Shown here piece after piece: positions 46,566 through 59,578 of a stretch of 64,000 nucleotides of DNA. Location of the stretch: contig MNCI01023383.1 of the NCBI GenBank assembly GCA_015680685.1, positions 245,134-309,133 of the forward strand, written 5' to 3'. This stretch comes from Gnetum montanum. Taxonomy: Eukaryota > Streptophyta > Gnetopsida > Gnetales > Gnetaceae. The position numbers and the translations under genes were made by a program. The notes beneath the pieces are model-generated. The model was not told the DNA's origin, ran no database searches, and saw only the letters and a program-made list of their open reading frames with translations. Each line of letters begins with the position of its first letter. Positions within the stretch are counted from its first letter, which is position 1.

Positions 46566-46916
46566 CTATCCAAAATCATAATCATGTTTATACAAATCAA
46601 GAAAATCACCCATACCTTTCACACAAGACATGTTGAAATTCACTGCATGCACCCTAGATAATGCATCATCCACCACATGAACTTTTTCACTTTTGTGCTT
46701 GAGAATAAAATTCAACTCTTCTAATTGTGTAACCCACTTCATGTGTTTAACACTTAGCTTCTTTTGGGAATTTAGGAATTGAAGTGCTTTGTGGATTATC
46801 ATCAAGGTGAATTCCTTGGGCAATAAGTAATGTCTCCAATGCTTGATTACTTGAAAAATACTATGCAACTCCTTTTCATATATGCTATATTTCCACCTTG
46901 ACTCATTCAAATTCAA
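46566..46916 (-). pseudogene. G3 RNase H
   Basis: 116 open codons: WKYSIYEKELHSIFQVIKHW, RHYLLPKEFTLMIIHKALQF, KHMKWVTQLEELNFILKHK and VDDALSRVHAV. This is the standard series of gypsy RNase H, with the DALSR motif. The D in the expected SDH triplet is lost (IIHKA). Confidence 0.85.
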
Positions 46917-47092
46917 AAATGAAAGAAATAGGCCTACCTTGTTGAAAAATTACCCCATCAATGGCAAGTTGACTTGCATTCACCTCCACCTAAAAAAGCT
47001 TTTGAAAATCTAGAACTTCAAGCACTGATTCATTGGTTATTTTTTTCAATAAGTCAAAGGTCCTTTTGATTTCATCACCCCACTTGAAATCT

Positions 47093-48214
47093 TTATTCTT
47101 CTTCAACAAAGAAAACATAGGCCAAGAAATACCACTTGAGTTTTTTTATGAACTTTTGATAAAAACCTTCTAAACCAAGGAATGATCTTACCTCCCCAAC
47201 ATTCTTAGGAGTTGGCCAATCTCTAATAGCCCTTACCTTGACAAATTTCATTTTAATTGAATTTTTTGAAATCACATATATCAAGTATTTGATTTTCCTC
47301 TTGAAGAAATGGCTTTTCTTCACATTGATCATCAAATATAGCTTCTTTAATTTAAGAGACATTCTTATTAAGTGATCTATGTGCTTCTTCTCGTTAGAGC
47401 TATACACCAAAAATTATCAAAGAAGACAATACAAGAAGTACCAATAAATTCTTTGATTACATCATGCATCAACCTCATGAATGTAGCAAGTGCATTCGTG
47501 GGCCCAAATGACATCACTAATCACTTGAACAATTCATTCACTACTTTGAAATTTTTCTTCCATTTATCACCAAGCCTAATCCAAATTTGATGGTAACCAC
47601 TCTTCAAATAAATTTTGCTAAAAACTTCTACATTAGTAGGGACATCAAGGATATCATCCGTCCTTGGAATAGGAAACATGTACCTTATTATTATCCTGTT
47701 TACTACCCTAGAATCAATGCATCTTCTCCATTCATCACTCTACTTCTTTGGCATAATAATTGCTGAAATTACACAAGATGAAATGGATTCCCTCATGAAG
47801 TCATTTGCAAGTAGCTCTTCTAGTTTCTTTTTTAATTCTATCCATTGATTTGGTGCCATCTCGTATGCTCTCTCATTTGGAATGGTAGCACTAAGGGTGA
47901 AATCAATTTGATGTTGTACATTCATCATTGGTGGGAATCTATCCAATTCTTCCTTGAACACCTTGAAAAATTTAATGGTAACCACTTTTCAAATCAATTT
48001 TGCTAAAAATGTTTGCATTAGTAAGGACATCCATCCTTCGAATAAGAAGCTTGTACCTTACTGTTACCATGTTTATTGCTCTAGAAGCAATGCACATTCT
48101 CCTTTCATCACTATTCTCCTTGGGCATAAGCACTACTAAAACTACAAAAGGTGAAATGGATTCCCTCACAAAGCCATTTGCAAGTAACTCCTCTACTTTT
48201 GTAATTCTGCCCAC
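47093..48214 (-). pseudogene. G3 reverse transcriptase, with internal duplication
   Basis: N-terminal blocks at 48214-47972 (KVEELLANGFVRESISP, RMCIASRAINMVTVRYKLLI, IFSKIDLKSGYH) and C-terminal blocks at 47410-47093 (VRAIRDWPTPKNVGEVRSFL, LEGFYQKFIKKL). The N-terminal segment occurs twice (see the repeat 47585-48340). The YxDD box region (47410-47560) is frameshifted. Confidence 0.8.
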
Positions 48215-48340
48215 TAATTTGGTGCCATCTAGTATTCTTTCTTGTTTGGAATGGTAGCACTAGGGATGAAATCAATTTGGTGTTGTACATTCTTCATTGA
48301 TGGCAATCCATCCAATTCTTCCTTGAACACCTTGAAAAAA
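47585..48340. repeat. ~375-bp tandem duplication inside G3 RT
   Basis: The stretch from GATGGTAACCACTCTTCAAAT (about 47590) to CTTGAACACCTTGAAAAA (about 47969) repeats from about 47976 to 48339 with changes. It doubles the start of the RT domain. A separate ~64-bp direct repeat lies at about 48378-48508 (ACCTAGATATCATCATGG twice). Confidence 0.8.
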
Positions 48341-48619
48341 TGCTTCTTCAAGTTGAGCACACCTATTGGAAATTCTACCTAGATATCATCATGGTTAGAA
48401 GTAATAGTTGATATAACAACAAAATCAAAACTTGGAAATTTTACCTAGATATCATCATGGTTAGAAGTAATAGTTGATATAACAACAAAATCAAAACTAG
48501 TTTCATCATGTTCCTTAATGTATTCTCTCTCTCTTAGAAGAGTAAAAAAGAATTTGGTGAGCTTTGCTACCCCACTTATTTAAGTATCATAGGAATTAAC
48601 TCATGGAATCCATCAAACC

Positions 48620-49055
48620 TAGCTACACTCTATACATTTCTTACCCCATCAAATGAAGCACCATTGTGAAAATTCTAAGATCTATCAAGAATTACATCAG
48701 AAAAATCAATTGGAAGTACATCACATTTCACAAGATTATGGAAACTCCCAATTTAAAATTTTAAGACATATTATTTCCTTACATCTTAAGAGAAATATCT
48801 AGACAACTAATGTACCTTCTAGGGTCTAGGATGAGGATTAGTCACCAAACCCAATATAGTAATTATCCAAGATGAAATAATATTTCCTTAGGCTCCCCCA
48901 TCAATCAATATGAATCCATTTTTCACTAAGTAAACATCTAGCTCCAATTTGAAATAAAAATTTTCTAGTAAGATGATCTCCTCTATTTACATTCCTCATA
49001 AATGCACAAGAATTTAATTCAGAAACTTCCTCAATTTTGAAATCGTTAGGATTAT
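48620..49055 (-). pseudogene. G3 protease region
   Basis: Aligns with the G1 protease (34220-34620): the minus strand has FMRNVNRGDHLTRKFLFQIG, then a WIHID piece. AATGAAGCACCATTG at 48650 is the uninterrupted counterpart of the E1 insertion site. Confidence 0.65.
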
Positions 49056-49881
49056 TGATGAGCATAGAGGTACCCCTACACTTGACCATATGAATCACTA
49101 AGGTGTTTATGTGCAATTCGGTCAAATTCCATGGACCTATAGTTCTCTCATACACTAGTTCTTCTAGGAAGTGAAATGGGCATTGAGAATGTTCATTTTT
49201 CTTCCAAAATATCCTTGTGAGGCTCAAGGGTATGGTTTAACTGTAATTGAGGTACAAGATTTTTCTTATTTTATGTTTTATGAGTTTAGTTGCCTACAAC
49301 AAGAATGAAAAGTAGAGTAATTTAAGATCTAGTTCATTTACGGTCTAACTAGCCTAACACAAGTAACTATCCCCCTTTCCTAGATACATCTTGAATAGAT
49401 ATAGTGCTACTGGGCTACCAAGCATTAAGCATTGCATGGTTACCAAGTACTATATGTATGCTTGAAGTGGTCGTGCTTGTGTTCATTAATTGCTAGAAAG
49501 TAATTGCTCAATTTGAAATGTAGTAAAGTGAAGTGCATTGAAAGAAACATTAATCTATTCTTAGGGCTGCAAGGATTGTCAAAAGAGTTCATTTTTATTT
49601 CCATCACACTGCTGTGCTCAGGTACATTAGTGTTCAAACAAAGAACTATATACACTTAGACTTCTTCTACGGGCACTCAGTGAATATTCTGACTTTAGAA
49701 AAAATAAATTGCAAGAGCTTTGCTACTTTGATTAAAAATTGAATACTAATTGCCAAATTGGGAGCCCAGACACTATATTTATAGGCCAGTATATACCTCC
49801 TGATGTTGCATAGTCGATGTTGCATCTAGACCTCGATGTTGGATACCCGACGTCAAAGCAGATGAACAAATGTGTTCATCA
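49056..49881 (-). repeat. left (3') LTR of E3
   Basis: TGATGAGCATAGAGGTACCC to TGTGTTCATCA, 826 bp, followed by TACCCCCACGACTG, the complement of the G-rich polypurine tract. U3 repeats here are of the GATGTTG type (49800-49850). Confidence 0.8.
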
Positions 49882-51840
49882 TACCCCCACGACTGAATGA
49901 AAACTCATCCTCAAGTGTAGAAAAGGAGAAACAAGTTCTTTACAAAATATTGGGCATGTATGGGATTATTAACTGACATACAAACTGACTCAAATGAAAT
50001 AACAAACTTTGAGTGTCCAAGTGTAGAGAGATATAACTTTCTACAAAATTGAGTGTTCATGATAATAGAAGTGAACACCCTAGATAACACTGACATCCAA
50101 CACCTCTTAGTAGCTAAAGAATAAGAGGGAAGATCCAATGATCATGAATAATCCTCATTGTGTGGTACTACCACATCATCCTTGGTGAAGATAGTCTTGC
50201 TTCTAGTTCATGCTTCCTATTGCAATCAGAACAAAATTGTGAATTAGTATGTAATGTGTAACACATAGCTATTAAATGCCTTATCTTGTCGATGGTTACA
50301 CTCAGCTAGGTTGTGATTGTGGTAGATTGATCCCTTTAGTAGTGTTAGTGGGAAGGCTGATAAATAGGGTAAAATAGATAAGTAGTCCATTAAATTTGGA
50401 AAAATTTCAACACAAGGAAATATTTAAAGAGGGTGTAAAAATTCACAACTATAAAAAAGGAAGGCTCACTGAAAATTGTTGTGAAGATGTGCACAAGTGG
50501 ATGTCATTGATGAGATAAACAAAAAAATTTGATTGTAAGAGTGTCTAAGGGTAAAGAACTTAACTAACCTAACCAAAAGATATGTAAGTGTGCTCTTCCC
50601 AAAGCATGCATAGGCCTTTTATGCTCTTGCATAACTTCAAACCAATGAGTTTGTGGGCTCCATGGATGATTAATGGTTATAGAAGGTTAAGTACAAAAAC
50701 CTAGAAGAAACTAACTAAGAATTCCAACACATCAAACCAAGACATCGAACCAGAACATGAAACCAGTAGTGAGGTGAGACATGGAAAGCATAGATGGATG
50801 AGAGAGAGTGCAATGGAGTTCTTAATTAAGGTCACATAAAGTCCCTTGTAGATTTTATGGTTAAATAACTTTGATAAGATCCATCCTTAGTACAGACCAA
50901 AACCAACCATGTTTAGTGACTTTGCATTACCATTCTAAGACCAGTCCATCCCCTGAGACACAAGAGTGATCCCATAGAACAACCGCCATTCCTTATTAGA
51001 GAAGAAAAGAGAAGTAGGAAGTGAGAAATGGTCTTAGTTAGAGGGGACTAGTTTCATAACTAGTGCTTGTAGCCTGTTTATTATGTCTAAGGGGTGTGCT
51101 TTGAATTCCCATCATTTCTTTTTTGATAAGAACCACACCATGCAAATTCTTATTCAACTTCCTTTTATTGGTTGACATAGAATGGTAAAAAATCCATGAA
51201 AACACACAGAATACCAAATCCCCTTGAAGCCACAAAGAGTCCATGAAAAATCCATGCAAATAGAAAGGCACAAAGAATACCAAATCCCCTTGAAGCCACA
51301 CCCTATTCAAACTTTTGAATCCTTCCTAATTTTGGAATCTACCAAAGTCACAAATTTGTTAAAGTTTTATTAATGAAAAATGGACTATACATTTCGAGAA
51401 CAAGAAAAACCATAGAGTTTGTGGATGGGTGGATGTTGTGAACTCACTACTATTACATGAAAAAGAAACTATGTCCTAATCATTTGTAATGAAATTCAAA
51501 GTTAGAAACTAGACACCAATAATCAAATAATAAAAGTCGTACATACCACCATCAATAAACACATTACCATTGTACCTAGCACTTATTAACAAAAGGTTAG
51601 AAAGTCACACAAAATAAAAATAAAATAAAAGAAAATGTAAAATATTCAAGAAATAGAAAATGTACTAACAATGGTGTAAAAAAAAAAATTAGAAAAGATT
51701 AATAACATGAAAATAAGAAGATGTACAATAATGAATGTGTAAAATAAAAAGTTGTAAAACAAAAAATGTGTAAAAAAAAAAATTGAAAAACTGAGGAGTT
51801 GCTTATATGGTTAGCATGGGTGGCCATCTCCCCATGACTA
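49882..51840 (-). other. E3 copy A 3' internal region, non-coding
   Basis: About 2 kb without a supportable protein. Shares blocks with E1 and E2. A ~60-bp near-direct repeat at 51195-51303 (AGAATACCAAATCCCCTTGA twice) is internal. AT-rich A-runs at 51600-51790. Confidence 0.6.
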
Positions 51841-51988
51841 AGTTAAAAGGAGGAGATCTAAAATATGGAGTGTTGTTGTCCATCCAATGAGGCTCTTGTT
51901 GTATTAGCTAGCTTATGCTCATGGACAGGTTTAATTTGTTGGATGTTGACTAGCTATTTCTTGTTTAGGCTCTCAAGTTTGTAGATCA

Positions 51989-53090
51989 TCATGGCCCTAG
52001 AAGAAAAAGTTTCATAAATGATGTAAGGTCCTTCCAAAAATTTTTGGAACTTAGTTCATTGAGGTATGTGTGTGAGGTTCTAGNAAAATTTTTGGAACTT
52101 AGTTCATTGAGGTATGTGTGTGAGGTTCTAGTAGAGAACCTTATTTCCCAGTTGAAATTTGAATTTTTTGATTTTAAGGTCATGACACTTTTTGTTGTAG
52201 GCCTTGTGCAACTCATTAGATGATAGGGCCAGGTTGAGATTCATTAGTCTTTCTTTTTGTGCTAGACTCAAGTCAAGGTCAAGGTCACAGGTTGTTGAAA
52301 GTATATGAAACTTGGATTAAATAGGAAGTGTTGGTAATTTTTTGTACACAAGCTCATAGGAAGAGTAGCCTATAGAAAGCTTTCATGTTGAGTGGTAGGT
52401 CCAAAGGGCATTGTTGAGTTTTGTGCTTTAGTATTTTCTATATTTGCTAATAATTCTTGTCAGAATCCTTATGATTTCCTTATTAGTAACCTCAATTTAA
52501 CCATTGGCTTGAGGGTGGTAGGGTGTTGTGAGTTTATGCTCAACCCCCAAGTGTTACATAAGCTTCTAAAAAGTAGTGCCTATAAAGTGAGTTCCATTAT
52601 CAAAAATTAATGCACATGGCATACCAAACCTATTTACAACATTTTGTTGTACAAACTGAGCAATAGTAGAACATGTACAATTGATGACAATTGCTACTTC
52701 TACCCATTTTGTACAATAGTCAATAGTGACTATGATGTATGCCTTTCTATTTGACATGGGCATGATGGGACCCATGAAGTCAATGGCCCAGATGTTAACG
52801 GATTCCAATGGTTGAATCCATTGTTGAGGTCCCTCCATTTGAGTAGTCATTCCACCATCTTGCTAGCATCATTCACAAGAGTAGACATAATGGTGAGCAT
52901 CCTTGAAGATTGTTGGCCAATAGTACCCTGCCATCAGGATTTTAATGGCCATGCATCTCCTAGCATCATGTCCTGCACAAGGACCGTCATGAGCATCTTG
53001 GAGAATGTGCAGTGAATCGGCATTAGGGACACACCAATGAACCAGGCCATCAATGCACACCTTGTAGAGGTGTTCATTGATCTCCATGAA
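51989..53090 (-). pseudogene. E3 copy A integrase
   Basis: Minus strand: zinc-finger part at 53087-52869 (EINEHLYKVCIDGLVHWCVP, HDGPCAGHDARRCMAIKI, YYWPTIFKDAHHYVYSCE). Core at 52850-52566 (IWAIDFMGPIMPMSNRKAYI, VTIDYCTKWVEVAIV, IFDNGTHFIG). The first Asp (DFMGP) and the second (FDNG) of the DDE triad are present. The C-terminal piece at 52216-51989 spans the N at 52084. Confidence 0.85.
52037..52131. other. contig join: single N with 47-bp duplication
   Basis: The 47 bases 52037-52083 are repeated exactly at 52085-52131 around the N at 52084. This pattern is what an unresolved contig-end overlap leaves. Confidence 0.9.
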
Positions 53091-53269
53091 GTATTTTATT
53101 TGGTAAAGAAATTGCTATTTTTTTGATAATCCGACCTTTGTGGCATATCTTGGGTGCGAAGATAGATGAGAATGCCATTATATCATTTAGGCTCATTTGG
53201 AAATTGTTTAGTTATAGCTCTAGCAAAGAGGATTTCATTAGGAAACATATTAGATAGTGGATTTTCTTC

Positions 53270-55055
53270 CTCTTTTTTATCCCATTGTAACTGAGACAAG
53301 TGATTAGTGATCACATTCTTAGTGCCCTTTCAATCTACCATCGTAAGATTGAATTCCTGCAAGATCACCAACCACCATATGACACAAGGGCTCACCATTG
53401 GCTTGTTCATTAGGAAGCAGATGGCACTGTGGTTCATGTGCACAAACACCTTATATCAAAGAACATAATGCCTGAATTTCTCTAGAGAAAACACCATTGC
53501 CATCAATTCCTTTTCTATGGTGGTGTACTTTAGTTATGCACCCAAAATGCTTTGGCTAATGCAGTGGATGTAGTATGGATGTTTCTTGTCATCTAACTAC
53601 ATAAGCACAACTTCCAAGGCATAATTTGATGCATCCTTCATGATATGAAATGGTTTGGACTAGTTAGGTGCTTGTAGGATTGGAGTTTCTACAAGTTTCT
53701 CTTTTAGTTGCTAGAATGCTTTTTCACATTCTGCGATCCTATCAAAGGGACCATCTTTCTTTGTTAGATCCACCAACGATTTTGCGATTTTAGAGAAATT
53801 CTCTATATATCATTGGTAGTAGCCAGCATGTCCAAGGAATGATCAAACATCTTTGACAGTTTTTGGTTGGTAGATTATTCCTTGGATAACTCTTATTTTT
53901 TCAGGGTCTACCTCAATTCCTACTTGTGATATTCTATACCCCAATACAATGCCCTCCTAGATCATTAAGTGACTTTTTTTGCCAGTTGAGTCACAAGTTG
54001 TTCCAACACATCATTTTAGCACTTGCTAAAGGTGGTCCAAAGCTTGATCAAATGTAGCTCCATAAGTGGAGAAGTCATCCATGAAGACTTCCACACCACT
54101 ACTGATCTACTATTGAAAAATGCTTAGAATTAGGTATTGGAATGTAGCAGGAGCATTGCATAGACCAAATGGCATCTTGTGATATGTAAAATCCCCTAAG
54201 AACTTGTGAATGTTGTCTTCACTTGGTCCTTTGGTGTAATTTGAATTTGGTTATACTTACTATAACCATCTCAAAAACTCTAGTAGCAATGCCCAGATAT
54301 TGTGTCTAGCACCTAATCAACAAATGGCAATAGAAAATGGTCTTTGAATGTTGCCATATTCAGTAGTCAAAAATCGATACAGGCCCACCACTTTCCATCT
54401 TTCTTTGGCATAATTAAGAGTGGACTAACCCACTTACTATCTGCAATGGGATAAATGAACCTTGCCTTGAGGAGTTGGTCGATTTCCTCTTTGATGATCT
54501 ACTTTAGTTTGGGGTTCAATCACCTCTGTGGTTGTCTTTTTGGCTTCATGGTTGGATCAACATAGATGTGATGTTGAGATATCCTAGGATCAACACTTGT
54601 GAGTTTAGGATATGACCAAGCAAAAGTTGCTGACCATTTTTCAACTACATTCAACAACATCTTTTTCTACTCTAGAGCAAGATTTGCATTGATTATGACT
54701 AGCTTCTCATTTTTCAAAAACACATATTCCATTCTAGCCGATAGCATTTTTAGCTGAAGGGGCTCTTACTTAAAACTTTTAGAAATTTCTAACTCTTCCT
54801 AGTAGGTATCATCATTTGTATCATTAGAGGGTTAATGATAAACTTGCTCTAGTTCATCCATGCTTGCGACATATGCACATGTTACGCTCTCAATCGGTTC
54901 CATACAAAGTGTGTTACTTTTAGAATTAGTGGTCAACTACTAGGTGCCCTCTTCTTTTGTGGTTGTTACATACAAATACCTTTGAATTTTTCTTCTGGTG
55001 CACACTGCTTGCATGTAGAGATTGATGCTTACTTGACAGCCCACAATTGCACCAT
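53270..55055 (-). pseudogene. E3 copy A RNase H and RT
   Basis: Minus-strand homology in broken frames: RNase H about 53560-53330, RT about 54830-53700, including the FLGHAGYY-type block near 53830 and the SPLI-type N-terminal block near 54400. It aligns throughout with copy B. At about 55055 it ends abruptly, where copy B's 3' region begins, so copy A lacks protease and gag. Confidence 0.7.
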
Positions 55056-55950
55056 GGAATAGTAAGAAATCCATAAAAACACACTTGTACTAAAGTAGAG
55101 AGGCATAAATAGTATTAAATTCCCTTGAAGTTACACACTTTTCAAACCTTTGAATCTTTCCCAAGCTTGGAAACTACCAAGGTTACAAGTTTATTAAATT
55201 TTTATTAATGAAAAAGGAACCTCTTACTTTCAAATCCAAGAAAACCATAGAGTTGCTTTATGGGTTGATGACATGGACTCACTGCCTATTGCATAAAAAA
55301 GAAAGTTTCTCTTAGTTATCAATAATCAAAATTCAAAAATAGAAACCAAACATTAGTAATCAAAAATGTTAAGTACAAACCACCATTAGTAACCAGCTAC
55401 ATCATCACTAAGTTGTGTTGGCAATAAAGCACTTTTCTTAGAAGACAAGAAAAATTCACACCAAAATAAGGGAAAATATAAAAGAAATTGTAAAATATTC
55501 AAGTAAAATAAAAACATACGAACAACATTATCAAAATTTTTTTTTGGAAAAATAACAAACTGTAAAATAAAAATGGTATAAAAACAAAGAAAGTGTGAAA
55601 CAAATTGTGTAAAAAAAAAGGTAGAACAAACTAAGGAGCCACTTACATAGTTAACATGAATGGCCACCTCCCCCATGACTAAGTTGTAAGAAGGAGATCT
55701 AAAAAATTGAGCATGGTTGTCCATCGAATGAGGCATTTCTTGCATTGGCATGCTTAAGTTCATGAAAAGGTTTTACTTGTTGTAGGTTGACTTGCTATTT
55801 TTTGTTTAGGCTCTCAGGTTTGTAAATTAACATGGTTCTAGAAGAAAACGTTTCATGAATGATCTAAGACCCTTTCCACAACATCTTGAACTTAGTGCAT
55901 TGATGTACGTGTGTGGGGTTCTAGTAGAAAACCTTATCTCTAGGTTAAAA
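55056..55950 (-). other. E3 copy B 3' internal region (truncated)
   Basis: Aligns with copy A from about 51177 (AATGGTAAAAAATCCATG against AATAGTAAGAAATCCATA). Non-coding; the long minus-strand frame at 55763-55386 has no counterpart in copy A. Confidence 0.6.
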
Positions 55951-56950
55951 TTTGACTTTTCTTATTCTTAGGTCATGTTATTGCTTGTTGAATGCCTTGT
56001 GTATTTCATTCAAGGACAGGGCCACTAATGGATTTTCATCTAGCATGTTAAGGTTGATCAATCATTTGCTTTGTGCTAGACTCAGGTCAAGATCTAGGTC
56101 ACATGTTGCTAAAAGTGTAGGAAGCTTGAATTGAATAGGAAATGTTGGTATTTTTCCCTACACCAGCTTATAGGAAGAGTAGCCTATAGGGAGTTTCCAT
56201 ATTAAGCAGTAGGCCCCAAAGGGCATTGTTGAATTTTGTGCTCCAGTCTCTTCGATATTTGCTAACAGTTCTCATTAAGATCTTTATAATCTCCCTATTA
56301 GTAACCTCTGCTTGACCATTGGCCTAGGGGGTAGGGTGTTGTTAATTTATGTTCAACCCCCTAGCATTGCATAAGCTTACGAAAAGTGATGCCTGTGAAA
56401 TAGGTTCCATTCTTAAAAATTAGTGCACGTGGCACCCCAAACCTATTTACAACATTTTATTACACAAACCATGTAGCAATAGATGATGTACAATCGATGA
56501 TGACTACTACTTTTGCCTATTTTATGTAGTAATCAATGGCAACGGTTATGTATGCCTTTCAAATTCACATGGGTGTCATGGAACCCATGAAGTCAATACC
56601 CTAGATGTTGAAGGGTTTCAGTGTTTGAATCCACTATTGAGGTTCGTCCATTCAAACAGTCATCTCACCATCTCATTGATAGTGTTTACAAAAGCAAAAA
56701 AATTAGTAAGTGTCCTTGAATATTGTTGGCCAATAATACCTTGTCATCAAGATCTTAATCGTTCGTGCATCTTTGAGCATAGTGGCCCCCACAAGGACCC
56801 TCATGAGCATCTTAGAGAACATGTAATTGATTAGTATTAAGGACATACCAATGAACCAAGCCATTGGCACATACCCTATAAAGATGTCCATTTATTTCTA
56901 TGAAGTTCTTATCCTAATGAAGAAACTATTATTTCTTCCTGTGGTCCAAA
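55951..56950 (-). pseudogene. E3 copy B integrase
   Basis: Aligned with copy A integrase (52200-53090). The zinc-finger part includes TIKILMTRYYWPTIFKDTY near 56703-56760. The core is heavily frameshifted, with the FDNG-type block lost. Confidence 0.65.
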
Positions 56951-57049
56951 TCTTGTGGCATCTCTTGAGTGAGAAGTGAGGATGCCATCATACCATTTTG
57001 GTTCTACTGCCACTTGGTCATTAATTGCTCTAGAAAGATAAATTCATTA

Positions 57050-58620
57050 GGAAATTGATCATAGATTAAGTTCTCCTCCTCTTTGTTATTCCATCTTAAC
57101 CAAGAGAGATGGTCAGTAATCACATTCTCAATTCCCTTTTGATCTACCATTGTAAGATCAAATTCCTACAAGATCACCAACCATCGTATGATACACGGGC
57201 CACCATTGGCTTGTTCATGAAGATGCAAATGGCACTATGATCAGTGTGCACAAACACTCTGTATCCAAGTACATCGTGCCTGAACTTCTCTAGAGTATAC
57301 ACCACCATCGTTAGTTCTTTCTCCATTGTGGTGTAATTTAGCTATGCACCCACAATGCTTTGACTTATGTAGTGGATGTAATATGGATGTTTCTTGTCAT
57401 CCAACTACATAAGCATGGCTCCCAAGGCATAATTTGATGCATCTATCATTATATGAAATGGTCTAGACCAGTTAGGTGCTTGTAGAATTAGAGTCTCTAT
57501 GAGCTTCTACTTGAGGCTCTGGAATGCATTTTTGCATTCCTTAGTCTAGATGAATGAATCATCTTTCTTTGTAAGCTCAACCAATGCTTTTGTGATCTTA
57601 GAGAAACTCTCTATAAAATGTCGGTAGTAGCTAGTGTGTCCAAGGAATGGTCAAACATCTATAATAATTTCTGGTTGGCAAGTTATTCCTTGGATGATCC
57701 TTATCTTTTCAAGGTCCACTTCAATCCTTGCCTAAGAAATTCTATGCCTCAATACAATGTTCTTATGGACCATCAGATGGCTCTTATGCCAATTAATCCA
57801 AAGATTCATCTCCACACACATTTTAAGCACTTGCTTAGGTGATCCAAGGTTTGCTCAAATGTCACACCATAAATGGAAAAGTCATCCATGAATACTTCCA
57901 TCTTGCAACCAATCTGTTGCTAAAAAATGCTCAATACCATGCATTGAAATGTTGCAAGAGAATTGCATAGACAAAAAGGCATCTTTTGATATGCAAAAGT
58001 TCCCCAAGGACTCATGAATGTTGTGTTGGCCTGATCCTTTGGTGCCATTTGGATTTGGTTATAAACACTATAAACATCCAGAAAGTTGTAATAGCAATGC
58101 CTAGATATAGTATCCAACACTTGATCCACAAATGGCAATGAAAAGTGATCTTTGAATATTGTCATATTCAATAGCCAAAAGTTGATGCCGACCCATCACT
58201 TTCCATATTTCTTTAGCATAATCATAAGTGGTTTAACCTACTCACTATCCACAATGAAATAAATAAACCCCATCTTAAAGAGTTGTTCAATTTCCTCTCT
58301 GACGATTTACTTCAATTTGCGATTCAATCATTGCTACGGATGTCTCTTGGGATTCATGGTCAAATTAGTGTAGATATGATGCTGGCATATCCTAAGATAA
58401 ATCCATATGAGTTTAAGATATGACCAAGCAAAGCTTGTTGGCCATTTGTTGACCACCCTTAACAACATTTGTTTTTGTTCAAGAGCAAGATTGGCATTGA
58501 TGATTACTGAGTTACCATTTTTCAAAAATGCATACTCCATGCCAGTAGGTAGATTTTTCAACTCTAAGGGCTCTTGTTTAAAATTTTTATGGATTTACAA
58601 ATCTTCCCAATAGGCATTAT
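57050..58620 (-). pseudogene. E3 copy B RNase H and RT
   Basis: The best RT block in this family is at 58171-57920: FSLPFVDQVLDTISRHCYYN, FLDVYSVYNQIQMAPKDQAN, FMSPWGTFAYQKMPFCLCNS. The CPWGTFAYRKMPFGLCNAPATFQ-like wording places it near the Athila lineage. An N-terminal part is at 58561-58334. Some catalytic-region residues are changed and stops are frequent. Confidence 0.8.
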
Positions 58621-58699
58621 CATTACATCATTAGAGAGTTGGTGATGAACTTGCTCCAATTCATCCATGCTCTCAACATAGGCACATGTCAAGCTCTTA

Positions 58700-59330
58700 G
58701 TAGGTTCGTTGCAAAATGTGCTGCTTTCAAGATCAGCTATCTATCATTAGGTGCCTTCCTATTTTGTGGCTAGTACATATAGGCACCTTTGAATATATGC
58801 CTCATTTGCACACTACCTACATGCAGAAATGAATGCTCTTTTCACATAACAAAGTTTCTACATGAAATTACACCTTGTATTGTTGTACGTAATGCATGGA
58901 AATCATTTCTTCTTGATCTTTCCAAATGCATTTTCCTTGGAAATTTCTAGGGAAAGATATATAATGTCCATTTTTGCATTAATAGTACTTAGCCACATCC
59001 TTCTCATAATGATTGGGAAGTCCCCCTTGCAATTGTCAACTTTGATTACTAAGAAATTAGTAGGATATGACCACCCACAGACAATGGTCACAATGTCCTG
59101 CACTAGTTCCAAAGGAACAATGATGGATTGATCTACCAATTCGAAATGGATGTTTCTCTTATTAAGAGGATGCAGGTTTCAAGAATTGTACATTTCTTAA
59201 GAAATCAAATTAACTCCCAAACTTGAGTGAAGAAGAGCTTTACATGGCTCATTCTTAATAATCTACAAATAGATGAGAGGACTTCAAGGGTAAACTATTT
59301 TCCTAGGAAGGTTGCTAGCCTTGATCCAAT
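58700..59330 (-). pseudogene. E3 copy B protease
   Basis: The frame at 59139-58903 (VDQSIIVPLELVQDIVTIVC, then LVIKVDNCKGDFPIIM) aligns with the E2 protease. The active-site part, near 59215, is broken. Confidence 0.65.
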
Positions 59331-59578
59331 TGGGGAGGCATTTGGTTTAAAGGGCTCTTGATTTGATAACTTGCAAAGGATGAGGAATGAGCAAGGTGAC
59401 CAACCACATGGGTTTTTGAGGGCTTAGGAGGGTTATTAGATCGAAAGAATGGTCATTTGCAAGATTTATGCTTTGAACCACTTGGTTGATTAGCCAATTA
59501 TAGCTTAATAGCCCTTGTAGCATTATGCTATTGTGATTGAGCTAGAAGCTCATCCTACATGGATGGAGTAGGAGCTAG

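Larger units (their letters stand above)
44191..49055 (-). mobile_element. Ty3/gypsy element G3, 5' end missing
   Basis: A relative of G1 on the minus strand, with the 3' LTR (44191-45151), then integrase, RNase H, RT and protease remnants. It is cut at 49056 by the Athila-like E3, and its gag and 5' LTR were not found on the other side. All enzyme domains carry stops. It is the only G-type copy here with a pol region. Confidence 0.8.

Noticed and set aside
55386-55763. 125-codon hydrophobic minus-strand frame in E3, as a possible env-like protein
   Set aside because: No conserved counterpart in copy A or in E1/E2; the hydrophobicity comes from A/T-rich composition.
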